A stretch of 12,306 bases of DNA from Fimbriimonadaceae bacterium (GTDB lineage: Bacteria; Armatimonadota; Fimbriimonadia; Fimbriimonadales; Fimbriimonadaceae). Where the stretch lies: contig JAKRSE010000282.1 in the NCBI GenBank assembly GCA_022402505.1, positions 1-12,306 of the forward strand. Direction: 5' to 3'. A program made the translations under genes and the position numbers. A model generated the notes under the pieces. That model saw only the letters and a list, made by a program, of their open reading frames with translations. It was not told the origin of the DNA and did no database searches. This document shows, in pieces, positions 6,228 to 12,306 of this stretch. Numbering within the stretch: the stretch's first letter is position 1; every line of letters begins with the position of its first letter.

Positions 6228-6363
6228 GTGAGCTTTACGCCTGTTTGATCAGGACGGGTTGTTGCTTCGGCAAACTCGGTGGGGTCTTCTGAAAGCCTGA
6301 GCCTCAAGGATAGCGGGGTCTTCCTTCTTTGCGGCCTCGGGAAGATCGACCTGCCGTTGCGCG

Positions 6364-6924
6364 TCAGCTTGAGCGAGGAGTTTGGGTTTTATTGCGCGTC
6401 CGCGTGAAGTGGAGCTCAACACAGGGCTTCTCCTTGAAGACTGCCTCATGCGAACCTGTATGTCGGAATCCGGCCCTCATGAGGACCGCAACAGATGCCT
6501 TGTTCAGCTCGTCGGTAACTGCTCTGACCTCGGCTAAGGTTGGGTGGCGAAGCGCCAGCTGCACCGCCAGTTCCGCCGCCCGAGTGGCATGACCCTTGCC
6601 CTGGTGTTCGCGCGCCAAAGTGAACCCCAGCTCGGCAAAGGAGCCATCATCCGAAAGGTAAAGGCCGACGTCGCCTATCAGAAGGTCCGAACCGCTCTCT
6701 GCCAGCGCAAGCTGAATCCAATTGCCAGGGATCAGGTGAGTGGCGTTGACAGCCTCGTGCAGGAAGGCAGCCGCAACCTCTCGGTTCATGGGTTCCCAGC
6801 TCTGGTACTCAGCAAGAACTGGATCCGCCCGGTACTCGGTAAATCTCTGCAGGTCGTCGAGGCGCAGGCTGCGAAGCCTGGTTGGCCCACTGTCTTTGGG
6901 TAGTTCGAGCGAAAATGAAGTCAA
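6364..6924 (-). CDS. GNAT-family N-acetyltransferase, RimJ/RimL-like
   Basis: This 186-residue soluble acetyltransferase is of the type that acetylates protein N-termini or small amines. The N-terminal GPTRLRSLRLDDLQRFTEYR (13-32) is the usual RimJ/RimL opening. The acetyl-CoA loop is REHQGKGHATRA (105-116), and the motif B region NKASVAVLMRAGFRHTG (141-157) matches the family pattern N-x-x-S-x-x-V-x-x-x-x-G-F. The start appears to be TTG 6924 (TTG ACT TCA), since the first in-frame ATG would cut into the domain. No strong ribosome binding site is seen. The tail RTRNKTQTPRSS looks unstructured. The gene sits alone in an AT-richer stretch between tRNA-Glu and the fucosidase gene, which suggests acquisition by transfer. 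The substrate is unknown. Confidence 0.87.
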   Translation of the reverse strand: MTSFSLELPKDSGPTRLRSLRLDDLQRFTEYRADPVLAEYQSWEPMNREVAAAFLHEAVNATHLIPGNWIQLALAESGSDLLIGDVGLYLSDDGSFAELGFTLAREHQGKGHATRAAELAVQLALRHPTLAEVRAVTDELNKASVAVLMRAGFRHTGSHEAVFKEKPCVELHFTRTRNKTQTPRSS

Positions 6925-7359
6925 TACGTAAAGCCTATCGAGTTTGCGAGGATACTGTCAAGTTCCTAGCGGCTGGGACCAGGAGTGTGCGGCATGAAAA
7001 TGGCTCGAAGCAGGCACCGGATGTGCCCGGCTTGAGTGTTGGCAATACATTTGTAGGCGTGCCACAATGCCTGGCGCAGCGGCCCTCGAATCATGGGAGA
7101 CTCCTAACCAGATCGGCTCCCTACAATTCCAAGTCCGCAAGCAAGGCTGGCGACCAGATGCGCAAGTATAGACTGTGCATTTGGACCAGACCTTAACGCC
7201 AAGTGCCCGAGTTGTTTTCAGTCTTCAAGTACGGTCCAGAGGTGAGGTCGATCTTCGTCCACTCCGGCAGACAAGTTTCGAGCGGTCACTGGTGGTGCTT
7301 CGCTCGGAATTTCCCCTCATCACCTTCTCGGCCAATGAGAAAGCCATCAATCCCGCTAA
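6925..7359. other. 435-base gap without a convincing gene, AT-richer than its surroundings
   Basis: Only 25 of the 60 bases in 6901-6960 are G or C, well below most of the window. Short open frames occur on both strands, but none has recognisable protein character or a credible start. One minus-strand stretch (7193-7285, 30 codons after an in-frame stop) reads like ordinary protein (EWTKIDLTSGPYLKTENN) but has no start codon; it may be the remnant of a decayed gene. The gap lies downstream of the fucosidase gene and upstream of the acetyltransferase gene, so it must hold the latter's promoter. Confidence 0.4.
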
Positions 7360-9441
7360 TCACTCAGTGAGAACGTCAATATCCGCGAGCGTGATATTGG
7401 GGCTGGTGTCGGTGGTGGCGAGGGCTCGGAGTTTGAGGAAGCGGGCGGGGGTGGGTGAGAAGCGTTTGACCTGCCAGGTCCGATTGTTTCGCACATTCGC
7501 GAACTCCCCTTCATCGACCTTGGTCCAGGCCGTCCCGTCCTGCGAAACGTGGAGTTCATAGCGGGTGATCACGCCGGAAGCCCCCATGTTCTGATCCGGA
7601 AGAAGGCGGAACCCCGACAGCCGGTGCTCGCGGCCGAGGTCGAGGACCAGGTCGGCGGGGAGGCCGGTGGATTCGGCCATCTTCCATGAGGTGTCGTCCC
7701 TGCCATCGAGCAAAGCATCCGCATCGGCGCCGAGCGAAGGGAAGCGCCACGCCTTGCGGCTCACATCGAAGGCCTGGCGACGGACCGGGCCAACCTGCCC
7801 GCCAGAGGGGTCGATGGCGACGGCCTGAACAACGACCTTGCCGTCGGTCGTCGGGATCGGCCCGGTGGCTCTCGGCGATTGCCGGGATGGCGTGGTCCCG
7901 TCGAGCGTGTAATGAACGTGAGGCCCGACGTCCAGGATCTCGATCAGCACGTCGCCCGCGCGGTTCCGAAGGATCGAAGGCGCGTCGAGGATCGGCGGGG
8001 CCAGGTGAATTCCGATATGGGAGATCACGGGCGGAGCCTTGGAATCCAGAATCGTCAGGCGGACCTTCGAGGCCTCCAGGGTCGGAAACCTGAGGATGCG
8101 CTTCGCCCCGACCGTCGTCCCCCGGCCGATTTCGCGCCAGCCGCCATCCACAAAAGCTTCCACCTGAAAGGCCTTCACCCGCTGGCCCAGGGCGATCCGC
8201 TCCTGCACCAGAAAGCGGTTGAATGATGTGGGCTTCTTGAATGTCAAGGTCAGCGACGCCTGCAGGACTCCGTCATCGACAGACCAGAACGAATCGGGGC
8301 GGTCATCCAGCGCATTTTCCGGCCCGAAGTCCGAACTTCTTCCGCGAATGTTGCTCGCTTCAGCAGCCGCCCCTCGCGCCAGGTTCTTGGCGAATGTCTT
8401 GCGGATGATCTCTCCGGTTTCGATCGCGCGGGCCGCGTCTGTGGGGTGGATCGTGCCATCCGGGCGGATTGGGAAGTTCAGTAGAAGTGCCGCGTTCCGT
8501 CCGACCGAAGCATAGTAAGCGTCCAAAAGCCGGGCGACCGTCTTCACCTTGTCGTCTTCACTTGGGTGATAGAACCACTCCGGTCTGATGGATGTGTTGA
8601 CCTCGGCTGGAACCCAGGAATCACCGTCTTCCAGTCCGTGATGAAGCATGGGCCACGTGACGTCTCCCTGGGCATTCAGCAGGCTCCAATTCGTCTCGCC
8701 GACATAGCCGGCTTCGGTCCCCACCCAGCGCAGATCGGCCCGGTCTCCCCCATCGTTCCAGATGACGATCTTGGGCTGAAGACGGCGGACAAGGGCATAA
8801 GTGTTCGGCCAGTCATAGTAGGTTTTCGGGTCGATCTGTCGGTGCTCATTCGCTCCGCCATACCAGCCGGAGCCCCCGTTGGCTCCGTCGAACCAGACTT
8901 CAAAGATCGGCCCATAGTCGGTCAGCAGCTCGGTCAACTGATTCCGGAAGTAGGTGATGTATTCCGGCCTACCGTAGTCCGCATGGTTTCGATCCCAAGG
9001 AGAGAGATAGACACCGAATTTCAGACCGTACTCCCGGCAGGCTTCGGCCAGTTCCCGCACCACGTCGCCCTTCCCCTGCTTCCAGGGAGAGTTCTTCACG
9101 GAATAGTCGGTGTGTCTTGACGGCCAAAGACAGAAGCCTCCGTGGTGCTTTGCGGTCAGAATCACCCCCTTCATCCCCGATTTCTTGATGACTCGCGCCC
9201 ACTCACGGGCATCCAGTTGGCTCGGGTTGAACAGCCGAACATCCTCGTTGCCGAATCCCCAGGACTGATCGGTGTAGGTATTCAGCGAAAAGTGGATGAA
9301 TGCGTAGTATTCCAGCTCATGCCACCGAAGCTGGTTCTCGGACGGCACGGGACCGAAAGGAGCGGGTGACCGGGGACCAGGCTCGCCGGTTTCCAGGCAG
9401 AGAAGGGAAGCGAGAATCGGAAGAAGCACCGCGCCCATCAT
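7360..9441 (-). CDS. GH29 alpha-L-fucosidase with carbohydrate-binding-type C-terminal modules
   Basis: This 693-residue glycoside hydrolase would remove terminal L-fucose from glycans. The GH29 catalytic domain covers about residues 30-345, with YYAFIHFSLNTYTDQSWGFG (45-64), AKHHGGFCLWPS (97-108), GVYLSPWDRN (143-152) and VWFDGANGG (182-190). Asp185 is the expected nucleophile; the acid/base residue cannot be fixed by eye. A galactose-binding (F5/8 type C-like) module follows at about 355-480. Next is a chitobiase/beta-hexosaminidase C-terminal-type module at about 484-555 (HYTLDGTTPS, 510-519), and a second F5/8C module at about 567-692. The N-terminus is hydrophobic (MMGAVLLPILASLLC) and suggests export, but it has no basic residue before the core and Cys15 lacks a proper lipobox. 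The gene is divergent from the VOC gene, 60 bases away. No transporter or other glycan gene is adjacent. Confidence 0.93.
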   Translation of the reverse strand: MMGAVLLPILASLLCLETGEPGPRSPAPFGPVPSENQLRWHELEYYAFIHFSLNTYTDQSWGFGNEDVRLFNPSQLDAREWARVIKKSGMKGVILTAKHHGGFCLWPSRHTDYSVKNSPWKQGKGDVVRELAEACREYGLKFGVYLSPWDRNHADYGRPEYITYFRNQLTELLTDYGPIFEVWFDGANGGSGWYGGANEHRQIDPKTYYDWPNTYALVRRLQPKIVIWNDGGDRADLRWVGTEAGYVGETNWSLLNAQGDVTWPMLHHGLEDGDSWVPAEVNTSIRPEWFYHPSEDDKVKTVARLLDAYYASVGRNAALLLNFPIRPDGTIHPTDAARAIETGEIIRKTFAKNLARGAAAEASNIRGRSSDFGPENALDDRPDSFWSVDDGVLQASLTLTFKKPTSFNRFLVQERIALGQRVKAFQVEAFVDGGWREIGRGTTVGAKRILRFPTLEASKVRLTILDSKAPPVISHIGIHLAPPILDAPSILRNRAGDVLIEILDVGPHVHYTLDGTTPSRQSPRATGPIPTTDGKVVVQAVAIDPSGGQVGPVRRQAFDVSRKAWRFPSLGADADALLDGRDDTSWKMAESTGLPADLVLDLGREHRLSGFRLLPDQNMGASGVITRYELHVSQDGTAWTKVDEGEFANVRNNRTWQVKRFSPTPARFLKLRALATTDTSPNITLADIDVLTE

Positions 9442-9501
9442 ATCCGACGGCGGGAATGCCGAAGCCAGATCGAGCCGCAGTCAAGGTAGTCTCTGGGCGC
9501 C

Positions 9502-9858
9502 GTGAACCGGGCCGTTGCGAATCTTCCTTCTCTCGATCTCGTCGTTGCCCGACGATTCTACTGCGACCTGCTCGGCTTTCAGGTGATCTTCGACACTTCG
9601 GAAGGCGGAAGGGAGGGGTTGGTCGGGCTGGAGCGGGACGGAATGCGGATCAACATCGACGCTCCGATGGACGGCCACGGTCGCCAGGCCTGCGTCAGCC
9701 TGGAAGTGGATGACGTCGCCGCCCTTCATGCCGAATGGGCGGCTCACCTCCCTGGCCTGGAGCCGCCGGCCGATCAGCCGTGGGGGGCCCGGACCTTCGG
9801 ATTCCAGGACCCCGATGACAACACGGTTTTCGTTCTCGGGCCGATCACAACGGCCTGA
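9502..9858 (+). CDS. VOC-superfamily (glyoxalase/bleomycin-resistance fold) protein
   Basis: This is a 118-residue, single-module vicinal-oxygen-chelate protein. The N-terminal NLPSLDLVVARRFYCDLLGF (7-26) and the C-terminal WGARTFGFQDPDDNTVFV (94-111) are family landmarks, the latter matching the W-G-x-x-x-F-x-x-x-DPDGN pattern with Asp in place of Gly. Such small members are metal enzymes (lyases, dioxygenases) or ligand-binding resistance proteins that work as dimers. The LPSLD opening resembles the bleomycin-binding type, in which the metal-site residues are lost, but function cannot be settled here. The start is GTG 9502, with a weak AAGG about 15 bases upstream. It is convergent with the pseudopilin-like gene, with a 9-base gap, and divergent from the fucosidase gene. 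Confidence 0.83.
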   Translation: MNRAVANLPSLDLVVARRFYCDLLGFQVIFDTSEGGREGLVGLERDGMRINIDAPMDGHGRQACVSLEVDDVAALHAEWAAHLPGLEPPADQPWGARTFGFQDPDDNTVFVLGPITTA

Positions 9859-9867
9859 CCGCCGAAC

Positions 9868-10746
9868 CTACTGCCGCCGCACGCTCCACATGTTGTCTTC
9901 CGCCGAGCGATAGGTGGCGGCGAAGGGAAGCGTCTTCACGTGGCTGTCCGTAAAGGCGAAGATCTGGACCCGGCCGTACCTGGTTTCGCCGCGGGGAGTG
10001 CGCGGGAAGCCGTGCAGATTCTCGTTCCATTCGCCCTCCAGCTGCCCGTTCCAATCCTCGCAAAGCGGGTCGTTGGGGAAGCGGGAGCAGGGCGGCGCGG
10101 CTCTCTCCTTGCTGAAGTGGTAGGGGCTTGCGGTGTTGTCTCGGTCGGCCGTCCACGGATCGAAGCAGATGTCGAAGAATTCGGAGGACCAGAACGGATC
10201 ATTCGGGTCTGAGACGGGAAGCGGATTCGGCACGACTGCGCCCACCGCCCGGGCCCAGTTGCCGATCCGGAGCGCACTGTAGACCGTGCCGGATGGGTCG
10301 TCGATCGTGGAGCCGTTCCGATGCATTCCGGTCATGAATCCGCTGTTGGCGAACGAGCCCCACATGATGCTCGTTCCCCGATCCGGATCGGAGGGGTCGA
10401 ACCAGACGCTGCCCTTGCCCGGAGCCAGCCCGCGCTCATTGATCCCGCCACGCCCGTTCTTCATGTAAGGCTCCAGCGCGCGCTGATAGTTCGCCACCGC
10501 CCACCAGGAGATCGTCTCCGGGAAGCCGGATGAGGTGTCCATCGTCCGAGGATAGACGTCGTCATTGTCGCCGGCATACATCAGCACCGCCGTGCCGATC
10601 TGCTTGAGATTGGAGACGGCGACCGTCTTCTTGGCTGCGCTCTTGGCCTGGGCAAAGACCGGGAAGAGGATCGCGGCCAGGATCGCAATGATGGCGATGA
10701 CGACAAGCAGCTCCATGAGCGTGAATCCGCGACGACTGTTAGCCAT
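9868..10746 (-). CDS. Pseudopilin-like protein with type IV prepilin processing site
   Basis: This 292-residue exported protein has a class III (prepilin) leader. The basic MANSRRG precedes the cleavage point, giving a mature protein starting FTLMELLVVIAIIAILAAIL (8-27), with Glu at position +5 and the transmembrane helix that normally anchors assembly into a pseudopilus. The rest is a soluble domain with DNDDVYPRTMD (55-65), a proline- and aspartate-rich middle, three cysteines in the C-terminal half, and a FAFTDSHVKTLPF segment near the end followed by DNMWSVRRQ. This layout is common, often in many copies per genome, in Armatimonadota and Planctomycetes (DUF1559-like groups); the role is poorly known. 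No assembly genes are nearby. The ATG at 10744-10746 lies inside a perfect palindrome that is probably an MntR site. No Shine-Dalgarno sequence is visible. Confidence 0.87.
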   Translation of the reverse strand: MANSRRGFTLMELLVVIAIIAILAAILFPVFAQAKSAAKKTVAVSNLKQIGTAVLMYAGDNDDVYPRTMDTSSGFPETISWWAVANYQRALEPYMKNGRGGINERGLAPGKGSVWFDPSDPDRGTSIMWGSFANSGFMTGMHRNGSTIDDPSGTVYSALRIGNWARAVGAVVPNPLPVSDPNDPFWSSEFFDICFDPWTADRDNTASPYHFSKERAAPPCSRFPNDPLCEDWNGQLEGEWNENLHGFPRTPRGETRYGRVQIFAFTDSHVKTLPFAATYRSAEDNMWSVRRQ

Positions 10747-10752
10747 GGCTAA
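10739..10752. promoter_or_regulatory. Perfect palindrome, probable MntR operator 1
   Basis: TTAGCCATGGCTAA is a perfect 14-base palindrome covering the start codon of the pseudopilin-like gene. A near-identical site lies 29 bases away, centre to centre, in the gap to mntR. Hexamers of this kind (TTAGCC/GGCTAA) fit a dimeric DtxR-family regulator. Part of the similarity could come from the coding sequence ATGGCTAA. Confidence 0.55.
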
Positions 10753-10767
10753 AGTGTGCTTGATGAT

Positions 10768-10781
10768 TTAGCCGTGGCTAG
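10768..10781. promoter_or_regulatory. Near-palindrome, probable MntR operator 2
   Basis: TTAGCCGTGGCTAG differs from operator 1 at two of 14 positions and keeps both TTAGCC and GGCTA half-sites. It lies 24 bases upstream of the mntR start codon, entirely outside coding sequence, so its resemblance to site 1 is not explained by protein coding. A repressor here would cover the mntR promoter. Confidence 0.58.
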
Positions 10782-10805
10782 GTCCATCGGGTAGAGTTTC
10801 GGCGA

Positions 10806-11201
10806 ATGATCGAGAACGCCTGGGCCAAGACTCGCCGAGACCACGCCGCCGAATCCGCCGAGGACTACGTGGAGGCGATCTTTCGGCTGGAGCAGGAATC
10901 CCAGTCCGTCCGCCTCTCCGATCTGGCCGAGCGGTTCGGCGTCAGCGCCCCGACGGTGAGCAAGCTCCTTTCTCGGCTGGAGTCGCGGGGCCTGGTCCAT
11001 GTCGAGCCTCGCAGCCATGTCGAGCTCACCGAAGAGGGACTCCGGCTGGCGGAGCAGAGTCTGGAGCGACACACGGTCGTCGTCGCCTTTCTGGAAAAGA
11101 TCGGCGTCTCACCCGCTCAGGCCGAGCTGGATTCGGAAGGCATCGAACATCACGTCAGCGAGGAGACTCTGGCGGCGATGAAGCGGTTTCTGGTGGACTG
11201 A
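10806..11201 (+). CDS. mntR: MntR-type manganese-responsive regulator (DtxR family)
   Basis: This 131-residue cytoplasmic DNA-binding protein is similar to E. coli-type MntR, which represses manganese uptake and activates efflux when Mn(II) binds. The winged helix covers about residues 17-80 (SDLAERFGVSAPTVSKLLSR, 38-57), and the dimerisation domain follows. All six metal ligands of Bacillus subtilis MntR (D8, E11, H77, E99, E102, H103) align at a constant offset of 12 as D20, E23, H89, E111, E114 and H115, the last three within SEGIEHHVSEET. The protein lacks the C-terminal SH3-like domain of larger DtxR proteins. ATG 10806 follows two palindromes (10739-10752, 10768-10781) that probably mediate autoregulation. 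No Mn transporter gene is in the window. Its 3' end overlaps the convergent nucleotidyltransferase-like gene by 47 bases. Confidence 0.92.
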   Translation: MIENAWAKTRRDHAAESAEDYVEAIFRLEQESQSVRLSDLAERFGVSAPTVSKLLSRLESRGLVHVEPRSHVELTEEGLRLAEQSLERHTVVVAFLEKIGVSPAQAELDSEGIEHHVSEETLAAMKRFLVD

Positions 11202-11718
11202 CGACCCCGGCCAGGACACGTCGAAGCAGCTCCGTCTCCCCGTGTTCGCGAAACCAGGCCGTCAACGCCTCGGCTCGGTCCGTGCGGCCTCGGGCGAGCT
11301 CGGTGGCCAGCCGAAGCTCCAGCGCGACGGCCGGGATCGTGTGGCGGCCGACCCGAACCTGGACCTGATGCGTCCAGGGCCCGGAACCTCTGACCTCGCT
11401 CAGGTCTCCGTCCTCCGGAATCTCCACTGTGCTCGCCTCCACGCTGACTCCGCGGACTTCGAAGGCGCAGAAGTATTGGACCTCCCCGCAGAGCAGCTCG
11501 GGTGGATGGAGGCAGGGCAGGCCTTCCATCGCCTCGGCGAACCGATCGACCGCCGCTCGACTGCGGGTCAGAAGGTCGATGTCGCGCACCGGCAACGCCA
11601 CGCCCTGAACCCTGCTCGCCGCCGTCCCCACCAGACAAAGCTCCGCCGGCCACTCGGAGCCGAGACGATCCGCGACGGTCTCCAGGGCGAGGATGAGGTC
11701 CTGGTCGGTCAGACCCAT
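11155..11718 (-). CDS. Nucleotidyltransferase-fold protein (Pol beta superfamily)
   Basis: This 187-residue protein has the core of a minimal nucleotidyltransferase: LVGTAASRVQGV (29-40, the Gly-Thr nucleotide-binding turn) followed by RDIDLLT (45-51), in which D46-x-D48 would bind metal. A third acidic residue may be E94 (VSVEAST). The C-terminal helices (LELRLATELARGRTDRAEAL, 133-152) match the R-x-x-D-rich tail of stand-alone domains of this kind, which are often toxin or antibiotic-modifying relatives. No HEPN partner is next to it, so a toxin-antitoxin pair is not supported. The ATG at 11718 is preferred over an in-frame GTG at 11763 because the latter lies in the glnA-proximal hairpin. 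The tail SPPETASSPPESPR is encoded in the overlap with mntR. Confidence 0.72.
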   Translation of the reverse strand: MGLTDQDLILALETVADRLGSEWPAELCLVGTAASRVQGVALPVRDIDLLTRSRAAVDRFAEAMEGLPCLHPPELLCGEVQYFCAFEVRGVSVEASTVEIPEDGDLSEVRGSGPWTHQVQVRVGRHTIPAVALELRLATELARGRTDRAEALTAWFREHGETELLRRVLAGVVSPPETASSPPESPR

Positions 11719-11762
11719 TCCCACGAATCTACCGCAGTGTCTCCAGACTTCGACCCTAAGCA

Positions 11763-11804
11763 CGCCACCCCCGGCCTGCCGCGTGGGGCATGGCGGGGGT
11801 GGCG
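11763..11804 (-). terminator. Long hairpin beyond the glutamine synthetase gene
   Basis: CGCCACCCCCG (11763-11773) and CGGGGGTGGCG (11794-11804) form a perfect 11-pair stem, and the 20-base loop can pair further (TGCC with GGCA). It begins 17 bases after the glnA stop on the minus strand and ends before the nucleotidyltransferase-like gene. The position and strength suggest a terminator, but no T-run follows on either strand, so it may instead stabilise the transcript end or need Rho. Confidence 0.55.
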
Positions 11805-11821
11805 ATCGATTCGGTCCGAAC

Positions 11822-12306
11822 TCAGATGTCGTTGTACAGGAAGAACTCGTAGGGGTGGGGACGGAGGTCGATGGCGTCGCATTCGGCCACCAGCTTGTAG
11901 GCGATGTAGGACTCGATCAGCTCCTTGGTGAAGACGTCTCCCTTCAGCAGGTAGGCGTGGTCCTTCTCCAGGTTGTGGAGCACTTCCCGCAGGCTGCCGG
12001 GGGTCTGGGCGATGCCCGCCTTCTCCTCGGCCGGAAGCTCGTAGAGGTCCTTGTCGATCGGCGCCGGCGGCTCGATCCGGTTCTGGATGCCGTCCAGGCC
12101 GGCCATCAGCATGGCGCTGAAGGCGAGGTAGGGGTTGGCGCTGGGGACGGGGCATCGGAACTCGACGCGCTTGGCCTTGGGCGACTTGCTGAGCATGGGG
12201 ATGCGGATGCAGGCGCTGCGGTTGCGGGCCGAATAGATCAGGTTGATCGGAGCCTCGTAGCCCGGAACCAGTCGTCGGAACGAGTTGGTGCTGGGGTTGG
12301 TGAAGG
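11822..12306 (-). CDS. glnA: Glutamine synthetase type I, C-terminal part (5' end outside window)
   Basis: The last 160 residues of glutamine synthetase I are present; the enzyme makes glutamine from glutamate, ammonia and ATP as a cytoplasmic dodecamer. Landmarks are FTNPSTNSFRRLVPGYEAP, ARNRSACIRIP (active-site arginine region), VEFRCPVPSANPYLAFSAML and the end PHPYEFFLYNDI. The segment IDKDLYELPAEE carries a Tyr at the position adenylylated in enteric enzymes, so covalent control is possible. Where most family members read R-x-PD-x-x-x-NPY, this one has Val for Asp (CPVPSANPY). The N-terminal domain, promoter and any nitrogen-control sites are outside the window. A long hairpin follows the stop codon, which suggests the transcript ends here. 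Confidence 0.96.
   Translation of the reverse strand, partial: FTNPSTNSFRRLVPGYEAPINLIYSARNRSACIRIPMLSKSPKAKRVEFRCPVPSANPYLAFSAMLMAGLDGIQNRIEPPAPIDKDLYELPAEEKAGIAQTPGSLREVLHNLEKDHAYLLKGDVFTKELIESYIAYKLVAECDAIDLRPHPYEFFLYNDI

Noticed and set aside
7087..7100. Possible attachment-site copy of the tRNA-Glu 3' end
   Set aside because: Only TCGAATC and GGGAG match, with a different spacing; too short and gapped to be called a direct repeat.
6958..7140. 60-codon minus-strand open frame in the gap
   Set aside because: Composition is unlike a real protein, there is no ribosome binding site and no recognisable motif.
11155..11718. Toxin-antitoxin (MNT/HEPN) system
   Set aside because: The nucleotidyltransferase fold fits, but no HEPN-type partner is adjacent; its neighbours are mntR and glnA.
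11242..11931. 229-codon plus-strand open frame
   Set aside because: Antisense to the nucleotidyltransferase-like gene and the glnA end, crossing the long hairpin; no recognisable motifs.

Overview
The window is GC-rich (for example 43 of 60 bases in 601-660 are G or C) and densely coding, apart from one AT-richer stretch after a tRNA gene. The best taxonomic hint is the pseudopilin-like protein at 9868-10746. Its processing site, its FPVFAQAKSAAKKT segment and its DNMWSV tail resemble the secreted pseudopilin-like families common in Armatimonadota (Fimbriimonas-like bacteria). This is an inference; no rRNA gene is present to confirm it.

Layout. Positions 1-1107, minus: a heat-shock pair, dnaJ followed by the 5' part of a MerR/HspR-type regulator, joined by an ATGA overlap. 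A HAIR-like HspR operator (1128-1148) lies just upstream of dnaJ. Positions 1252-2112, plus: an HDOD signalling-domain protein, then about 250 bases of structured intergenic DNA. Positions 2366-6080, minus: five genes in one direction, transcribed in the order small membrane protein, Lrp/AsnC regulator, Eis-type acetyltransferase, Cys/Met-metabolism PLP enzyme, DUF5990-like protein. The acetyltransferase and PLP genes share a TGATG junction. Position 6151, plus: tRNA-Glu(CTC) with encoded CCA. Positions 6228-7359: an AT-richer segment carrying one RimJ/RimL-like acetyltransferase gene and a 435-base gap. Positions 7360-9441, minus: a multidomain GH29 alpha-L-fucosidase. Positions 9502-9858, plus: a small VOC/glyoxalase-fold protein. 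Positions 9868-10746, minus, and 10806-11201, plus: a pseudopilin-like protein and a divergent MntR manganese regulator, separated by two near-identical palindromes that look like MntR operators. Positions 11155-11718, minus: a nucleotidyltransferase-fold protein whose end overlaps that of mntR. Positions 11822-12306, minus: the C-terminal part of glutamine synthetase I, with a long hairpin beyond its stop.

How the genes may work together. Three local circuits can be proposed. HspR probably represses dnaJ-hspR through the HAIR-like site. An Lrp-type amino-acid sensor probably controls the acetyltransferase/PLP-enzyme cluster. MntR probably binds the paired palindromes and controls itself, and perhaps the pseudopilin-like gene whose start codon lies inside one of them. 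The remaining genes look like independent housekeeping or accessory genes.

Most promising leads: the paired palindromes in the mntR/pseudopilin divergent region; a DnaJ with only two of the usual four zinc-binding motifs; a cystathionine gamma-synthase-like enzyme with Val where the cystathionine enzymes have Glu; and the Lrp-Eis-PLP enzyme cluster. I found no CRISPR array, transposase, phage gene or recognised defence system.
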